Notes under the pieces: generated by a model
Told to the model about the DNA's origin: nothing
The model's database searches: none
The model's input: the letters and a program-made list of their open reading frames with translations, nothing else
From: an uncultured Muribaculaceae bacterium
GTDB lineage: Bacteria; Bacteroidota; Bacteroidia; Bacteroidales; Muribaculaceae
Assembly (NCBI GenBank): GCA_910577465.1
Contig: CAJTMM010000032.1
Coordinates: 1-22,872, forward strand
Direction of reading: 5' to 3'
DNA length: 22,872 nucleotides
Translations under genes and position numbers: made by a program
Shown: positions 1 through 8,625 of the stretch, in pieces
Layout: each line of letters opens with the position of its first letter
Position numbering within the stretch: position 1 is the first letter of the stretch

Positions 1-44
1 TTTTGTGGGTGGGGGTATTTTGTGAGTTATGGGGGATTGGGGGA

Positions 45-3000
45 TTATTGGGGGGAGGTGGTGGATAGGCGGAGTTTGTAGTGGAGGGGGTGGCGGGGGA
101 CGCAGTATCGGGGCATTGTGCCGACGTCGTGTCCGCAGCTTGCGTTGCCAATGCCGCGGGTGGCAGCATCGATATGCAGAACAGTGTAGGGGCGCGGGGT
201 CAATTGCCATTGGTGCATGGCGTTCATGAGGTCGGCATCGGTGTGGCGGGATGCAGAGAAAGAGGGTAAGCCCTCGGCTTTGATATTGAGCGTGAATCCG
301 GTGCGTGGGTCGGTGAAGGATACTTCGCGCATGTCCTGTCGCTCGCCAGTAGACTGTGGCTTGACGTAGTTTTCGCCCATATTATAGATGGTGGAGGTAA
401 AGCGTCCGGCTGTTACCCCGTCGCGACGGTCGGCACTGTTTTCCCATGGACCAAGCGCATAATAATCGACGCGGCTCAGTGTGGTGTCGATACCCATGAC
501 TAAGCCGGCACGTCGGAGTTGGTCGGTCTTGGGAATGAATGTGGCGTCGATATCAATGATATTGCAGGGATAGAAGGTATAAATCAATTTTGTGCCACAT
601 AATGAGCCATCACGAAGGGTAGTGACGGTTATGCTGCCATCGGGGTTGGAGGTGAAGCTGATGGAGCCTATAGAATCGAGTCCGTTTGCGGTGTTTTCAA
701 ACCGGTCGTTCTCAATCCATCTGTGATTGGTGTATTCCGGTCCATGACCCGGATATATGATGGAACGTCCGTCGATAACAAGCGATTCAAGGGTGCCTGT
801 AGCTGTGCTGAACGCGGCATGAAGACCGCTGCCACTAATAGTTACCGAGTCCTTGCTCTCAGTAACGCTAATGGGAGTGCCGGATAAGGATAGGGTGTCG
901 AGCGGTTTGTGTGGAGTGATGCCGAACTGCCGTGTTGCCACGGGGTGTGCGGCTTCGGAGTATAGCGTGGCAGTGGGATTGACAGCACTGAGAGTAATAA
1001 GAACCTCGGCTCCTGAATGGCAAATCCGGGCTATGCGTTCCGGGAATTTGAGTGATAGTGCAGCGGAATCGCCGGGAGAGACGGATGGTAGGGATGTGTT
1101 TCCGGAATAGACAGTATGTCCGTCGGACAACACAGTATAATGCAAGCCGAAACGGTTCAAATCGGTGAAAGCATACCCATTGCGAAGCCATACGGTGGCA
1201 CTCCGGAAATCTGGCGCTACCGTAATGCTGTCGAACTTAACAAAAGCGTGAGCCTGCTTGACCTCGGCTAACTTGGCACTCTCGGCGCGAGTGGGCGGGA
1301 GGATGCCATTGCTGCAAAAATTGCCCTGATGCGGGCCGGGATAGTCGTATCCGGTAGTGATACGGTATATGCCGCGCTTGAGGTCCTGCGGGTCGTATAT
1401 GGCTTGGTCGACCCAATCCCAGATGCAACCTCCAATAGTGGAATTGCTCTGTTCGATAGTGTCCCAGTATTCACGCAGGTTGCCTATGGCATTGCCCATG
1501 GCATGAGCGTATTCGCAAATGAACATCGGTTTGTCGAGACCGGAAGAATATTCAGCCATCCAAGCCTGTCCGGGGTACATCTTGCTGTAGAAATCGCTGA
1601 AGCGTTCGCCGCCGAAAGGACGGTTGATACGCGTGCCCTCGTAGTGTATGGGGCGCGAAGGGTCGAGCCGTAATGCCGTGTCGTAGCAAAATTCGAAATT
1701 GGAACCATTGCCACTCTCATTGCCAAGACTCCACATAATGACACTCGGATGATTTATGTCGCGAGTGACCATGCGGCTGATGCGGTCGTTGAATGCCGGA
1801 ATCCAAGAAGGCATGTCGGATATGGACTGGTTGGCGTGGTCCTCGAGGTCGGCTTCGTCGACACAATACAGACCGAAGATGTCGAACATGGAATACATCT
1901 TACGGTCGTTGGGGTAGTGAGATGTGCGTATGGTATTGATATTGTTGCGCTTCATGAGCATGACATCGCGCAGCATCTCGTCGGTGGATACGGCGCGTCC
2001 ATTGACGGGAGAGGTGTCGTGGCGGTTGACCCCTTTGAGCAGCACGCGCTTACCGTTGATAAACAACAAGGAATTGTGTATCTTGATATCGCGCAGACCA
2101 TATAGTGTGGAGAAAGCCATCTCCTCATCGTGGTTCCTGTCGTCGAACTGAGAAACAGATATGCGGTAAAGCTGCGGGTTCTCAGCGCTCCATAACTTAG
2201 GCTGTGGAATGCTGAAGCTAACTGAAGCATCGGACTGCGGTGTGATAAGAGATTGCTGCGAAGCGATGAATCGACCGTCGGGGTCATAGAGCTTGACAAC
2301 GACGCGTTTGTGTGAAGAATCGGCTGAATCGGCGAGCATGGAAAGCCGGACATCGATAGTTGCCTTAGAGTAGCCGGGGCTAAAAGATGCGGTGATGACA
2401 TGGTTGCGCACGGATGTGCGTGGAACGCTCGTGAGCCATACATCGCGGAATATGCCGCTCATGCGGAACATGTCCTGACACTCGAGGTAACTGCCGTCGC
2501 TCCAACGGAACACCTGTACGGCGAGAGTATTGTCGCCCGGATGTATGTAGGGGGATATATCGAACTCGGATTCATTGTTTGCCCCCTGAGTGTAGCCAAC
2601 GAAAGAACCGTTGACCCAAACATTTGCCGCTGAATATATGCCGCTGAAATGGAGCAAGGTACGGCGTCTGCGCCAGTCCGCCGGAATGTTGAAGGTACGG
2701 ATATAAGAACCTACAGGGTTTATGCCGTAGTTCGCGCCACCGTCGTTGAAGCCGGGGCGAGCCTGTATGAAAGGCGGTGTGTTGCTGTGAGGGTATTCGA
2801 CATTGCAATAAATGGGGGTGTCGTAACCGAGCATTTCCCAATTGGACGGGACAGGGATGGAATCCCATGCGGAGTAATCGAACCCGGGGTTCATGAAATC
2901 GAGAGGACGTTGTGCCGGGTCGCTAACCAGACTGAAGCGCCAAGAGCCATTGAGGTTGATGCGGCGGTTAGATGCAGGATAGATCCAAGGAGTATTCCAA

Positions 3001-3665
3001 AATGCGGTGTCGGCAAGCATCTCGCGTTCGTCGGCGTAAGGCATGTATGATGCAACACCGGGGAGTTTGTTGATGGCAAAAACGGTCTCGTTCTCCCATA
3101 CGTGGCGGTCGGCGGAGGGATTGTTAATAGCACCGCTATCGGGCGCGGCGTTTCCCACCGGGTGTATCAGGAAGTGCGCATGGTTGTCTTTAATCGCCTT
3201 GGAGCGGTCGATGACGGAGATGGCGTTGCCATTGAAGGAGAGAGCCACGTCGGGGCGGTTGGCGGGTATGATAGTCCAGGTATTGTCAGCGACGGGTTCG
3301 AGCATGAACAGCTGAGCCTCATCGGAGCCATTGTCCTCGCCGGTGGTAAGTACGTGACCTGTGATGCGCAGAGCCTGCCCGCTTGACGGATTTATGAAAC
3401 GCCATGCACCGGAGAGTTCGGCTATGTACCAATAGACTTCGGCGGAATCTGTGGTAGATGAAGTCAATGCAGCTCCGCGTGCTGATATCAATGTGCCTGA
3501 CTGAGTTGCCGGAGATATGGTATAAAACTGTCCGGGACGGAATGATGGAGTGGCGGCGGGAATTGCCTTGGCGACAGGTGCCGACGTTGCGGTGATGTGG
3601 TCAGCAATAGAGATAGAGCCGATTATGACGGCGATGATGCATGGTATCAAATACTTGGGAAACAT
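45..3665 (-). CDS. Secreted GH2 beta-galactosidase (LacZ-type) with N-terminal ricin-like domain
   Basis: This glycoside hydrolase family 2 enzyme likely cleaves terminal beta-galactosides in the periplasm or at the surface. Residues 1-28 look like a signal peptide. Residues 44-170 resemble a ricin-type beta-trefoil, with two W-x(n)-G-x-A-L-like repeats. The jelly-roll sugar-binding domain covers about 190-415, an Ig-like domain about 418-525, and the TIM barrel about 528-820. The barrel carries NRHDTSPVNG, TSHYPN, the acid/base Glu650 in WSLGNESG and the nucleophile Glu718 in FICEYAHAMGN, all matching LacZ motifs. A second Ig-like domain and the C-terminal small-chain domain (about 945-1200) follow. 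At 1206 aa it is longer than the usual 1020-1050, explained by the trefoil and signal peptide. The LacZ motif DEANIE appears as DEADLE. No partner polysaccharide-utilisation genes are visible because the window edge is near. Substrate specificity is inferred from family only. Confidence 0.9.
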   Translation of the reverse strand: MFPKYLIPCIIAVIIGSISIADHITATSAPVAKAIPAATPSFRPGQFYTISPATQSGTLISARGAALTSSTTDSAEVYWYIAELSGAWRFINPSSGQALRITGHVLTTGEDNGSDEAQLFMLEPVADNTWTIIPANRPDVALSFNGNAISVIDRSKAIKDNHAHFLIHPVGNAAPDSGAINNPSADRHVWENETVFAINKLPGVASYMPYADEREMLADTAFWNTPWIYPASNRRINLNGSWRFSLVSDPAQRPLDFMNPGFDYSAWDSIPVPSNWEMLGYDTPIYCNVEYPHSNTPPFIQARPGFNDGGANYGINPVGSYIRTFNIPADWRRRRTLLHFSGIYSAANVWVNGSFVGYTQGANNESEFDISPYIHPGDNTLAVQVFRWSDGSYLECQDMFRMSGIFRDVWLTSVPRTSVRNHVITASFSPGYSKATIDVRLSMLADSADSSHKRVVVKLYDPDGRFIASQQSLITPQSDASVSFSIPQPKLWSAENPQLYRISVSQFDDRNHDEEMAFSTLYGLRDIKIHNSLLFINGKRVLLKGVNRHDTSPVNGRAVSTDEMLRDVMLMKRNNINTIRTSHYPNDRKMYSMFDIFGLYCVDEADLEDHANQSISDMPSWIPAFNDRISRMVTRDINHPSVIMWSLGNESGNGSNFEFCYDTALRLDPSRPIHYEGTRINRPFGGERFSDFYSKMYPGQAWMAEYSSGLDKPMFICEYAHAMGNAIGNLREYWDTIEQSNSTIGGCIWDWVDQAIYDPQDLKRGIYRITTGYDYPGPHQGNFCSNGILPPTRAESAKLAEVKQAHAFVKFDSITVAPDFRSATVWLRNGYAFTDLNRFGLHYTVLSDGHTVYSGNTSLPSVSPGDSAALSLKFPERIARICHSGAEVLITLSAVNPTATLYSEAAHPVATRQFGITPHKPLDTLSLSGTPISVTESKDSVTISGSGLHAAFSTATGTLESLVIDGRSIIYPGHGPEYTNHRWIENDRFENTANGLDSIGSISFTSNPDGSITVTTLRDGSLCGTKLIYTFYPCNIIDIDATFIPKTDQLRRAGLVMGIDTTLSRVDYYALGPWENSADRRDGVTAGRFTSTIYNMGENYVKPQSTGERQDMREVSFTDPRTGFTLNIKAEGLPSFSASRHTDADLMNAMHQWQLTPRPYTVLHIDAATRGIGNASCGHDVGTMPRYCVPRHPLHYKLRLSTTSPQ

Positions 3666-3697
3666 GGTAAAAGGTGTTGGTCGAGTGTCGTTTTTTG

Positions 3698-3705
3698 CAA
3701 ATGTA
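3698..3705 (-). promoter_or_regulatory. Possible -7 box for the beta-galactosidase gene
   Basis: On the - strand this reads TACATTTG, a perfect TAnnTTTG match, 33 bases before the ATG at 3665. No convincing TTG or TTTG lies 19-21 bases upstream, so the assignment rests on one box. Confidence 0.4.
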
Positions 3706-3817
3706 GAAAAATTCTATTTGTGACTTGTAATATATTGATAATGAATGTGGTTTGTTTTGTGGTAGGTGCTAAAAGTGTACTTTTGATAAAGTTGGAGAAA
3801 TGGTATGGAAATCGGAT

Positions 3818-4837
3818 TTACTTATCTTCGATAAGACCAAAATCCAAATCGAAGTCGGAGATGATTTTTTGTATTTTTTTGAACTTTTCATATTCTTCCG
3901 TGGCTTTTGTCTCGGCTTCTGCATGAGAAATGGAGCCTTTGGATTTATCCGGTAGAATTTGATAGCGACGGAAAGCGAGAAACTCATTGACACTGGCGGC
4001 GAACTCTTGCATTGTAAATGTGTTTTCACGCTCTATCAGGTCTTCGATGTAGTCGAAGTAACCGGTAATAACTCTTTCCAGCCGGCGAATCTCGTTTTGT
4101 TGCAGATAGTTCTTGGCGATAACAATATCAGACTTCAATATGCGTCCGTTAGGAGCATACTTCCATGTAGTTAGTCCCATGTGTTCTTTTTCAACATCAG
4201 CCTTGGTATATATAATCTCCGCCGCAGTCTGCCCCATAATTGCGTAATGGAACATATTCTGAATCATTGCATAAAAATCACGGGTCGTGGGGGCATACCT
4301 ATCATAATCTATACTGCACTCGGCATAAATGTCGGTAATCTTCTGCCAGATGCGTCGTTCGCTTGCACGTATAGAACGAACCCTTTCGAGTAATTCATCA
4401 AAATAATCTTTGCCGAAAAGCGTTCTTCCTTGTTTCAACCGCTCATCATCAAGCACAAAACCTTTCTGCATAAACTCTTTCAGCACATTGGTTGCCCATA
4501 TCCTGAACTTTGTTGCCTTGGCAGAATTGACACGGTAGCCAACGGAGATAATCGCATCAAGATTGTAGAAATTGGTCTCTCGTGATTGAGTCAGTCCATC
4601 AACAGCACCATGCCGCGAGGTTGTTTCCATTTTGGAAATAACCATTTCCTGCTGTAGTTCCCCCTCCGCAAATATATTTTTCAGATGCTTGCTGACAGCG
4701 GGCACACCGACATCAAACAGTTCAGCAATTCCCTTCTGTGTAAGCCAAATTGTCTCATCCTTGACAATAGCGTTCACTCTCACATCTCCTTCGGGTGTGG
4801 AGTAAACAATAATGTATTTTGAGTTATTCTGAGTCAT
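3818..4837 (-). CDS. RhuM-family protein (virulence RhuM / PF13310-like)
   Basis: The 339-aa product has the RhuM-family layout. An N-terminal helix-turn-helix-like segment (about 25-55, with IWLTQKGIAELFDV and SKHLKNIF) is followed by the family's hallmark YNLDAIISVGYRVNS, an ATKFRIWATNVL segment and a GFVLDDERL segment (about 90-135). A helical, charged C-terminal half follows. The namesake lies in Salmonella pathogenicity island 3, and its biochemical function is not established. Homologues are scattered among mobile and defence-associated loci. The gene stands alone here, in DNA that looks AT-richer than its neighbours, with no toxin partner, methylase or integrase beside it. I infer horizontal acquisition and probable nucleic-acid binding; neither is shown. 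The start ATG at 4837 fits the conserved N-terminus, and no Shine-Dalgarno site is obvious. Confidence 0.85.
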   Translation of the reverse strand: MTQNNSKYIIVYSTPEGDVRVNAIVKDETIWLTQKGIAELFDVGVPAVSKHLKNIFAEGELQQEMVISKMETTSRHGAVDGLTQSRETNFYNLDAIISVGYRVNSAKATKFRIWATNVLKEFMQKGFVLDDERLKQGRTLFGKDYFDELLERVRSIRASERRIWQKITDIYAECSIDYDRYAPTTRDFYAMIQNMFHYAIMGQTAAEIIYTKADVEKEHMGLTTWKYAPNGRILKSDIVIAKNYLQQNEIRRLERVITGYFDYIEDLIERENTFTMQEFAASVNEFLAFRRYQILPDKSKGSISHAEAETKATEEYEKFKKIQKIISDFDLDFGLIEDK

Positions 4838-5039
4838 GACATTTTTTCCTATGTTGTGATGATATAGCGAGATTAAAAGTTGTAGAACATACCCGAAATT
4901 AAGTCATCAGCGAAATTTTGTTGCGCATAATAGTTATGGCTATAACTTCTTGATTCTCTACTATGGCAATCATCATAGAGCGAATAAGCTATATATTTCT
5001 ATTTCTTGGCTATATTCAGTATGGGGTGCCGTTAGAATG

Positions 5040-5047
5040 CAAAGTTA
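5040..5047 (-). promoter_or_regulatory. Possible -7 box for the RhuM gene
   Basis: On the - strand this reads TAACTTTG, a full TAnnTTTG match. About 19 bases upstream lies only a weak TTTT. If used, it gives the RhuM mRNA a leader of roughly 195 bases. Confidence 0.35.
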
Positions 5048-5125
5048 ATAATTTTTTTCAGACATGAAAATGCTGTTATACTGTTAAACATATATGGTAA
5101 AACCGTTGCGGTGATGATGAAAAGT

Positions 5126-5174
5126 GGGAGCGCTCCGCTGAAAGTTTGAATAAAACTTTTCAGGTGGAGCGCCC
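5126..5174 (-). terminator. Imperfect hairpin downstream of the porin gene
   Basis: GCGCTCC (5130-5136) pairs with GGAGCGC (5166-5172), and CTGAAAG (5138-5144) pairs with CTTTTCAG (5156-5163) with one bulge. It starts about 25 bases past the porin stop. There is no clear U-tract, so it may be a 3'-end stabilising hairpin rather than an intrinsic terminator. Confidence 0.5.
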
Positions 5175-5199
5175 GATGTGTATGGCTGGTACGGTAAGG

Positions 5200-6513
5200 T
5201 CAGAAAGAGAATTGAGCCATGGCACCGATTCGTTTTGCCCAGCGTGATTGTCCGCTGAAGTCGGTACGGTTGCCATAGTCGAATTCGGCTGCTACCTGCA
5301 TGCGCGGTGTCATGTTCCAAAAGATGTTGACGTTGCCGCACAGTCCGTATTTATATTCCGACGGGTCAACTTTGTGTGCCGGCAGAAACCGTGTCTGGCT
5401 GAACGAAGTGCTGATGAAAAGATTAGGCTTGATATTGTACTGCACGCCCAAACACCATCCGAAAGAAGCGGGTGCATAGAGATGCCCGGGATTTCCGGGA
5501 GTGCCAATCATGTCATAGGCACCGATAAGGAGGTCGCCACCGAGACCGGCGTATCCGTGTCCGTAGTTGACGGTGGCATAAGTGGTAACGGGTGCTATGG
5601 GGTGGGCGACAGAACTGAGCAATAGCCCCCAGCCTGTGCGGTAGTGATTTTTTTCTGTCTTGATGTCGCGGTAGGAGAGTGAACGTACAATTCCGGATAG
5701 ACGGACGTGGGAGGTGCGTCCCCATTCATACTGAACGAATGCCGCCGCATCGGGAATCCATTCATCGACCTTCTTGGTATCGACATTGTCAAAGGCAATG
5801 GATGTTGATGGATTTTCGGCGGATATCGCAAATACCCAATTGTTTTTTACCCTCGGCATCCAACGGACGAGGACGGCAGTGTTGGAGAGTTTATTGTTGG
5901 GTCCCTGTGCATCGACAGTGGGAGGTACGGCAGCAGGGTCGCTGAACGTAGAGTTGGCGTAGCCGATGGTGAAGTCATTGATGGTGGCGTATGCCTTCTT
6001 GAGGTGCAGATCGCGGGAATTGTAGCCGTTGAAATTGGCTTCGATGTACAGCTGGTAGTTGCCGAGCAGTTTGTTCTGACCGATGACGCGGAAAAAGAGA
6101 CAGGTTCCGGCAGGAGTGGTGCCGAACTTGCGTTTTTTAGTCGGGTCCGGTTCCATGGGTATTAAGTAAGGTGCGAATCCGGAAGCCGGTATAGCACCGT
6201 CCCAGTCGAAATATCCGCGCATACGAACGGCTCCGCCTATGCCCATGGCGAGTTTGGCGTCTTTACTGAGGAACAGGAAGTAGGGAGCTTCGGGGTCCTG
6301 GAAATGCCGGAATTGGTCGAAATAGAACATCTCGATGAGATTACGTATGGAGTCGGAGTAGGCTTGTGACGGTTTTTGGTCGCGGTTGTCGAGAAGTATG
6401 ACCTTGTGGGATGCCACGAGCGAGTCGTGCTGTTGGTCGACAAGACTTTTGGCATGAGCCACGGTGCACGTAGCCAAGAATATTGCTGCGGTAAGTAGGG
6501 TGCGCGTGTTCAT
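5200..6513 (-). CDS. DcaP-like outer-membrane porin
   Basis: The 437-aa product has a clear signal peptide (1-21, cleavage after AHA). Next is a short helical segment (about 30-70), then alternating polar/aromatic strands ending in phenylalanine (AQFSF), the usual outer-membrane beta-barrel C-terminal signal. The middle carries KKAYATINDFTIGYANSTF followed by DPAAVPPTVDAQGPNNK, which I recognise as typical of the DcaP family of trimeric channels (PF19577). These channels pass small, often anionic, solutes across the outer membrane. The substrate here is unknown. The gene is a monocistron: a hairpin lies below the stop, and the dnaJ terminator lies above the start with about 100 bases of AT-rich DNA between. 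An OprO/OprP-type porin is the main alternative label. Confidence 0.8.
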   Translation of the reverse strand: MNTRTLLTAAIFLATCTVAHAKSLVDQQHDSLVASHKVILLDNRDQKPSQAYSDSIRNLIEMFYFDQFRHFQDPEAPYFLFLSKDAKLAMGIGGAVRMRGYFDWDGAIPASGFAPYLIPMEPDPTKKRKFGTTPAGTCLFFRVIGQNKLLGNYQLYIEANFNGYNSRDLHLKKAYATINDFTIGYANSTFSDPAAVPPTVDAQGPNNKLSNTAVLVRWMPRVKNNWVFAISAENPSTSIAFDNVDTKKVDEWIPDAAAFVQYEWGRTSHVRLSGIVRSLSYRDIKTEKNHYRTGWGLLLSSVAHPIAPVTTYATVNYGHGYAGLGGDLLIGAYDMIGTPGNPGHLYAPASFGWCLGVQYNIKPNLFISTSFSQTRFLPAHKVDPSEYKYGLCGNVNIFWNMTPRMQVAAEFDYGNRTDFSGQSRWAKRIGAMAQFSF

Positions 6514-6614
6514 TGTAAGGTGATGAAAATGTGTGATGAATTAAAATAGTTGAATTACCATAGTAACACGCGTGGTGTGAAAAAGTTTTTAAAAAGTTAA
6601 CGGGTGTAATGAAG

Positions 6615-6648
6615 CGAAGAGTGCGCCTGTAATAAGGCGCACTCTTCG
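6615..6648 (-). terminator. Strong hairpin terminator of grpE-dnaJ
   Basis: A perfect 14-bp stem (6615-6628 with 6635-6648) closes a six-base loop, about 30 bases past the dnaJ stop. The U-tract after it is poor (CTTCATT), so this is a terminator or a 3'-end processing/stability hairpin. Confidence 0.7.
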
Positions 6649-6678
6649 TCAGTGTATATAGAATCTTTAGTGCAAGCG

Positions 6679-7845
6679 TCAGTCGAAAATGTGGCGCAGC
6701 TTGCTGAAGATGCGGTTCTTGACGGAGTCGGATGGCTGAATGTTGGGAGATTCGCGCAGTTTTTCGATAATCGCCTTCTCCTCGTCGGTGAGGTTTTCGG
6801 GAATGTAGACCATAACGTTGACGAGTTCGTCGCCGGTACCGTAACCGTCGGTTGAGGGGAGTCCCTTTCCGCGGAGACGCAGAATCTTGCCGGGTTGTGT
6901 TCCGGGGGCTATTTTAAGTCGGGCACGGCCGCCGATGGTGGGTACTTCGACGGAGCCGCCCAATGCAGCGGTGGGGAGGTCGAGCATAAGATTGTAGATA
7001 ACATCGTTGCCGTCGCGAATGAGTTCGGGGTGCTTTATCTCCTCGATAACCACGAGCAGGTCGCCGTTGACACCTCCGTGCATCGGGGCATTGCCTTTGC
7101 CCTTGATGGTGAGGGTCATGCCATCGGAAACGCCAGCGGGGATGTTGAAAGATACGGTCTGCTCCTTGTGTTCAACGCCTGTGCCGTTGCAGTAATGGCA
7201 TTTTTCATTGATAATCTTGCCTTCGCCATTACAATCGGGGCATACAGCCTGAATCTGCTGAATGCCGAGGAATGTCTGCTGGGCGCGGGTGACTGTGCCG
7301 GTGCCATGGCATGTGGGGCATGTGGTGAACGAAGTGCCGTCCTTGGCGCCAGTGCCGTTGCAATGGTCGTCCTTGCAGAACGCCTTAAGTTTAAGTGTCT
7401 TGGTTACGCCCTTGGCGATGTCCTCGAGTGTAAGCTTGAGCGTGATGCGGAGGTCGTCGCCACGTCGCTGACGACGAGTACGCCGCGCACCTGCCGCGGA
7501 TCCGAAGCCGCCCATGTCGAAGTGAGCGTGTCCGCCGAATATATCGCCGAATGCGGAGAAGATATCGTCCATGGACATTCCGCCACCATAGGAGTAGGCT
7601 CCTCCGCCGGGGAATCCCTGGGGACCCATGTTGTGCCCGAACTGGTCGTACTTGGACCTCTTGTCGGGATCGCTCAAGACATCGTAGGCTTCAGCGGCTT
7701 CCTTGAATTTCTCCTCAGCTTCCTTGTCGCCCGGATTCTTGTCGGGGTGATATTTTATGGCGAGTTTTCGATAAGCCTTTTTCAGTTCTTCAGGGGTGGC
7801 CGACTTACTGACCCCAAGTACTTCGTAGTAATCTCTTTTTTCCAT
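6679..7845 (-). CDS. dnaJ: Chaperone protein DnaJ (Hsp40)
   Basis: This cytoplasmic J-protein stimulates DnaK ATPase activity and delivers unfolded clients. The J domain is residues 1-70 with HPD at 33-35. A Gly/Phe-rich linker (about 75-120) follows, then the zinc-binding region (about 150-225), C-terminal substrate-binding beta-sandwiches and a helical dimerisation tail. Length (388 aa) is normal. Zinc repeats 2-4 are canonical (CPTCHGTG 176, CPDCNGEG 202, CHYCNGTG 216). The first reads C157-KDDH-C162-NGTG, four residues between the cysteines instead of two. The gene follows grpE by 19 bases, so the two form an operon. No HrcA or CIRCE element was found. A strong hairpin ends the unit. Confidence 0.98.
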   Translation of the reverse strand: MEKRDYYEVLGVSKSATPEELKKAYRKLAIKYHPDKNPGDKEAEEKFKEAAEAYDVLSDPDKRSKYDQFGHNMGPQGFPGGGAYSYGGGMSMDDIFSAFGDIFGGHAHFDMGGFGSAAGARRTRRQRRGDDLRITLKLTLEDIAKGVTKTLKLKAFCKDDHCNGTGAKDGTSFTTCPTCHGTGTVTRAQQTFLGIQQIQAVCPDCNGEGKIINEKCHYCNGTGVEHKEQTVSFNIPAGVSDGMTLTIKGKGNAPMHGGVNGDLLVVIEEIKHPELIRDGNDVIYNLMLDLPTAALGGSVEVPTIGGRARLKIAPGTQPGKILRLRGKGLPSTDGYGTGDELVNVMVYIPENLTDEEKAIIEKLRESPNIQPSDSVKNRIFSKLRHIFD

Positions 7846-7864
7846 TTTCGGCTAATTAACATTG

Positions 7865-8476
7865 TTATTGACCTACGGCAACCTTGGCGTAGCGTAGCAC
7901 TTTATCGTTGATGGTATAACCCTTGGTGGGAGTGTCGATGACTTTGCCCTTGAGTTTTTCATCGTCGACAGGTACCATAGCTATGGCCTCGTGTTTCTCG
8001 GGGTCGAAGTCGGTGCCGGTGCTTTCGATTGGTTTAACACCGTTTTGCTCGAGGTATTTTACAAGCTTGTTGTAGATGAGGGTCATGCCTTCCTTTACGG
8101 CTTCGGCATCGTCGCTGTTTTTCATGGCTTCGATACCGCGCTCAAAGTCGTCGACGATAGGGAGGAGCCCTTTCATGGCGCTTTCAGCGGCATTGCGTAT
8201 GATGTCGCCCTTTTCCTTGATGGTGCGCTTGCGGAAATTGTCGAATTCTGCCATCAGGAAGAGGTATTCCTTCTTTTCCTTCTCGACTTTAGCTTTCTCC
8301 TCGGCGAGCTGCTTGCAGAGAGAGTCAATCTGTGACATTTCGGCATTTTCGATGTCCTCTGCGGTCTCGTTTTCTTCGGCTGCTTCGGGGACGTTGTCCA
8401 TTATCTGTGCGTCTTGGATATCATTGGTTTCCGGATTGATGTCGTTTCCGGGGGCGGTGTATTGTTCTTTTGACAT
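7865..8476 (-). CDS. grpE: Nucleotide exchange factor GrpE
   Basis: GrpE is the ADP-release factor for DnaK and acts as a cytoplasmic homodimer. The 203-aa protein has an acidic, poorly conserved N-terminus (1-45). A long coiled coil (about 45-95) includes EFDNFRKRTIKEK, which matches the family signature. A four-helix region follows, then the C-terminal beta wing (about 155-203) with FDPEKHEAIA and a terminal GYTINDKVLRYAKVAVG. It is the first gene of the grpE-dnaJ pair. The 149-base gap to ispE suggests its own promoter, though I could not find a clean TAnnTTTG box there. dnaK is not in the window. Confidence 0.97.
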   Translation of the reverse strand: MSKEQYTAPGNDINPETNDIQDAQIMDNVPEAAEENETAEDIENAEMSQIDSLCKQLAEEKAKVEKEKKEYLFLMAEFDNFRKRTIKEKGDIIRNAAESAMKGLLPIVDDFERGIEAMKNSDDAEAVKEGMTLIYNKLVKYLEQNGVKPIESTGTDFDPEKHEAIAMVPVDDEKLKGKVIDTPTKGYTINDKVLRYAKVAVGQ

Positions 8477-8625
8477 AATATATATGGTGTTTATTGATTC
8501 ATGTTTGTGTTAATTGCATACAGCAAAAATGTTGCCAAACTTTTCAGCAGGGCTTTATTTGATAACAACAATGGTGCGATAACGTTCATTTTGCCGCCGA
8601 AGCCATGGGAATGAGCGTGTGAGGG

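Larger units (their letters stand above)
4838..5199. other. Intergenic, AT-rich, between the RhuM gene and the porin
   Basis: This 362-base stretch holds no convincing gene. It contains a short inverted repeat (GTTAT-GGCT-ATAAC near 4932), a possible - strand promoter box at 5040-5047, and a hairpin at 5126-5174 below the porin stop codon. The remainder is AT-rich and unremarkable. Confidence 0.6.

Noticed and set aside
6895..7911. 338-codon open frame on the + strand opposite dnaJ
   Set aside because: It is the antisense shadow of dnaJ and the end of grpE, both unmistakable. Its translation has no recognisable motifs.
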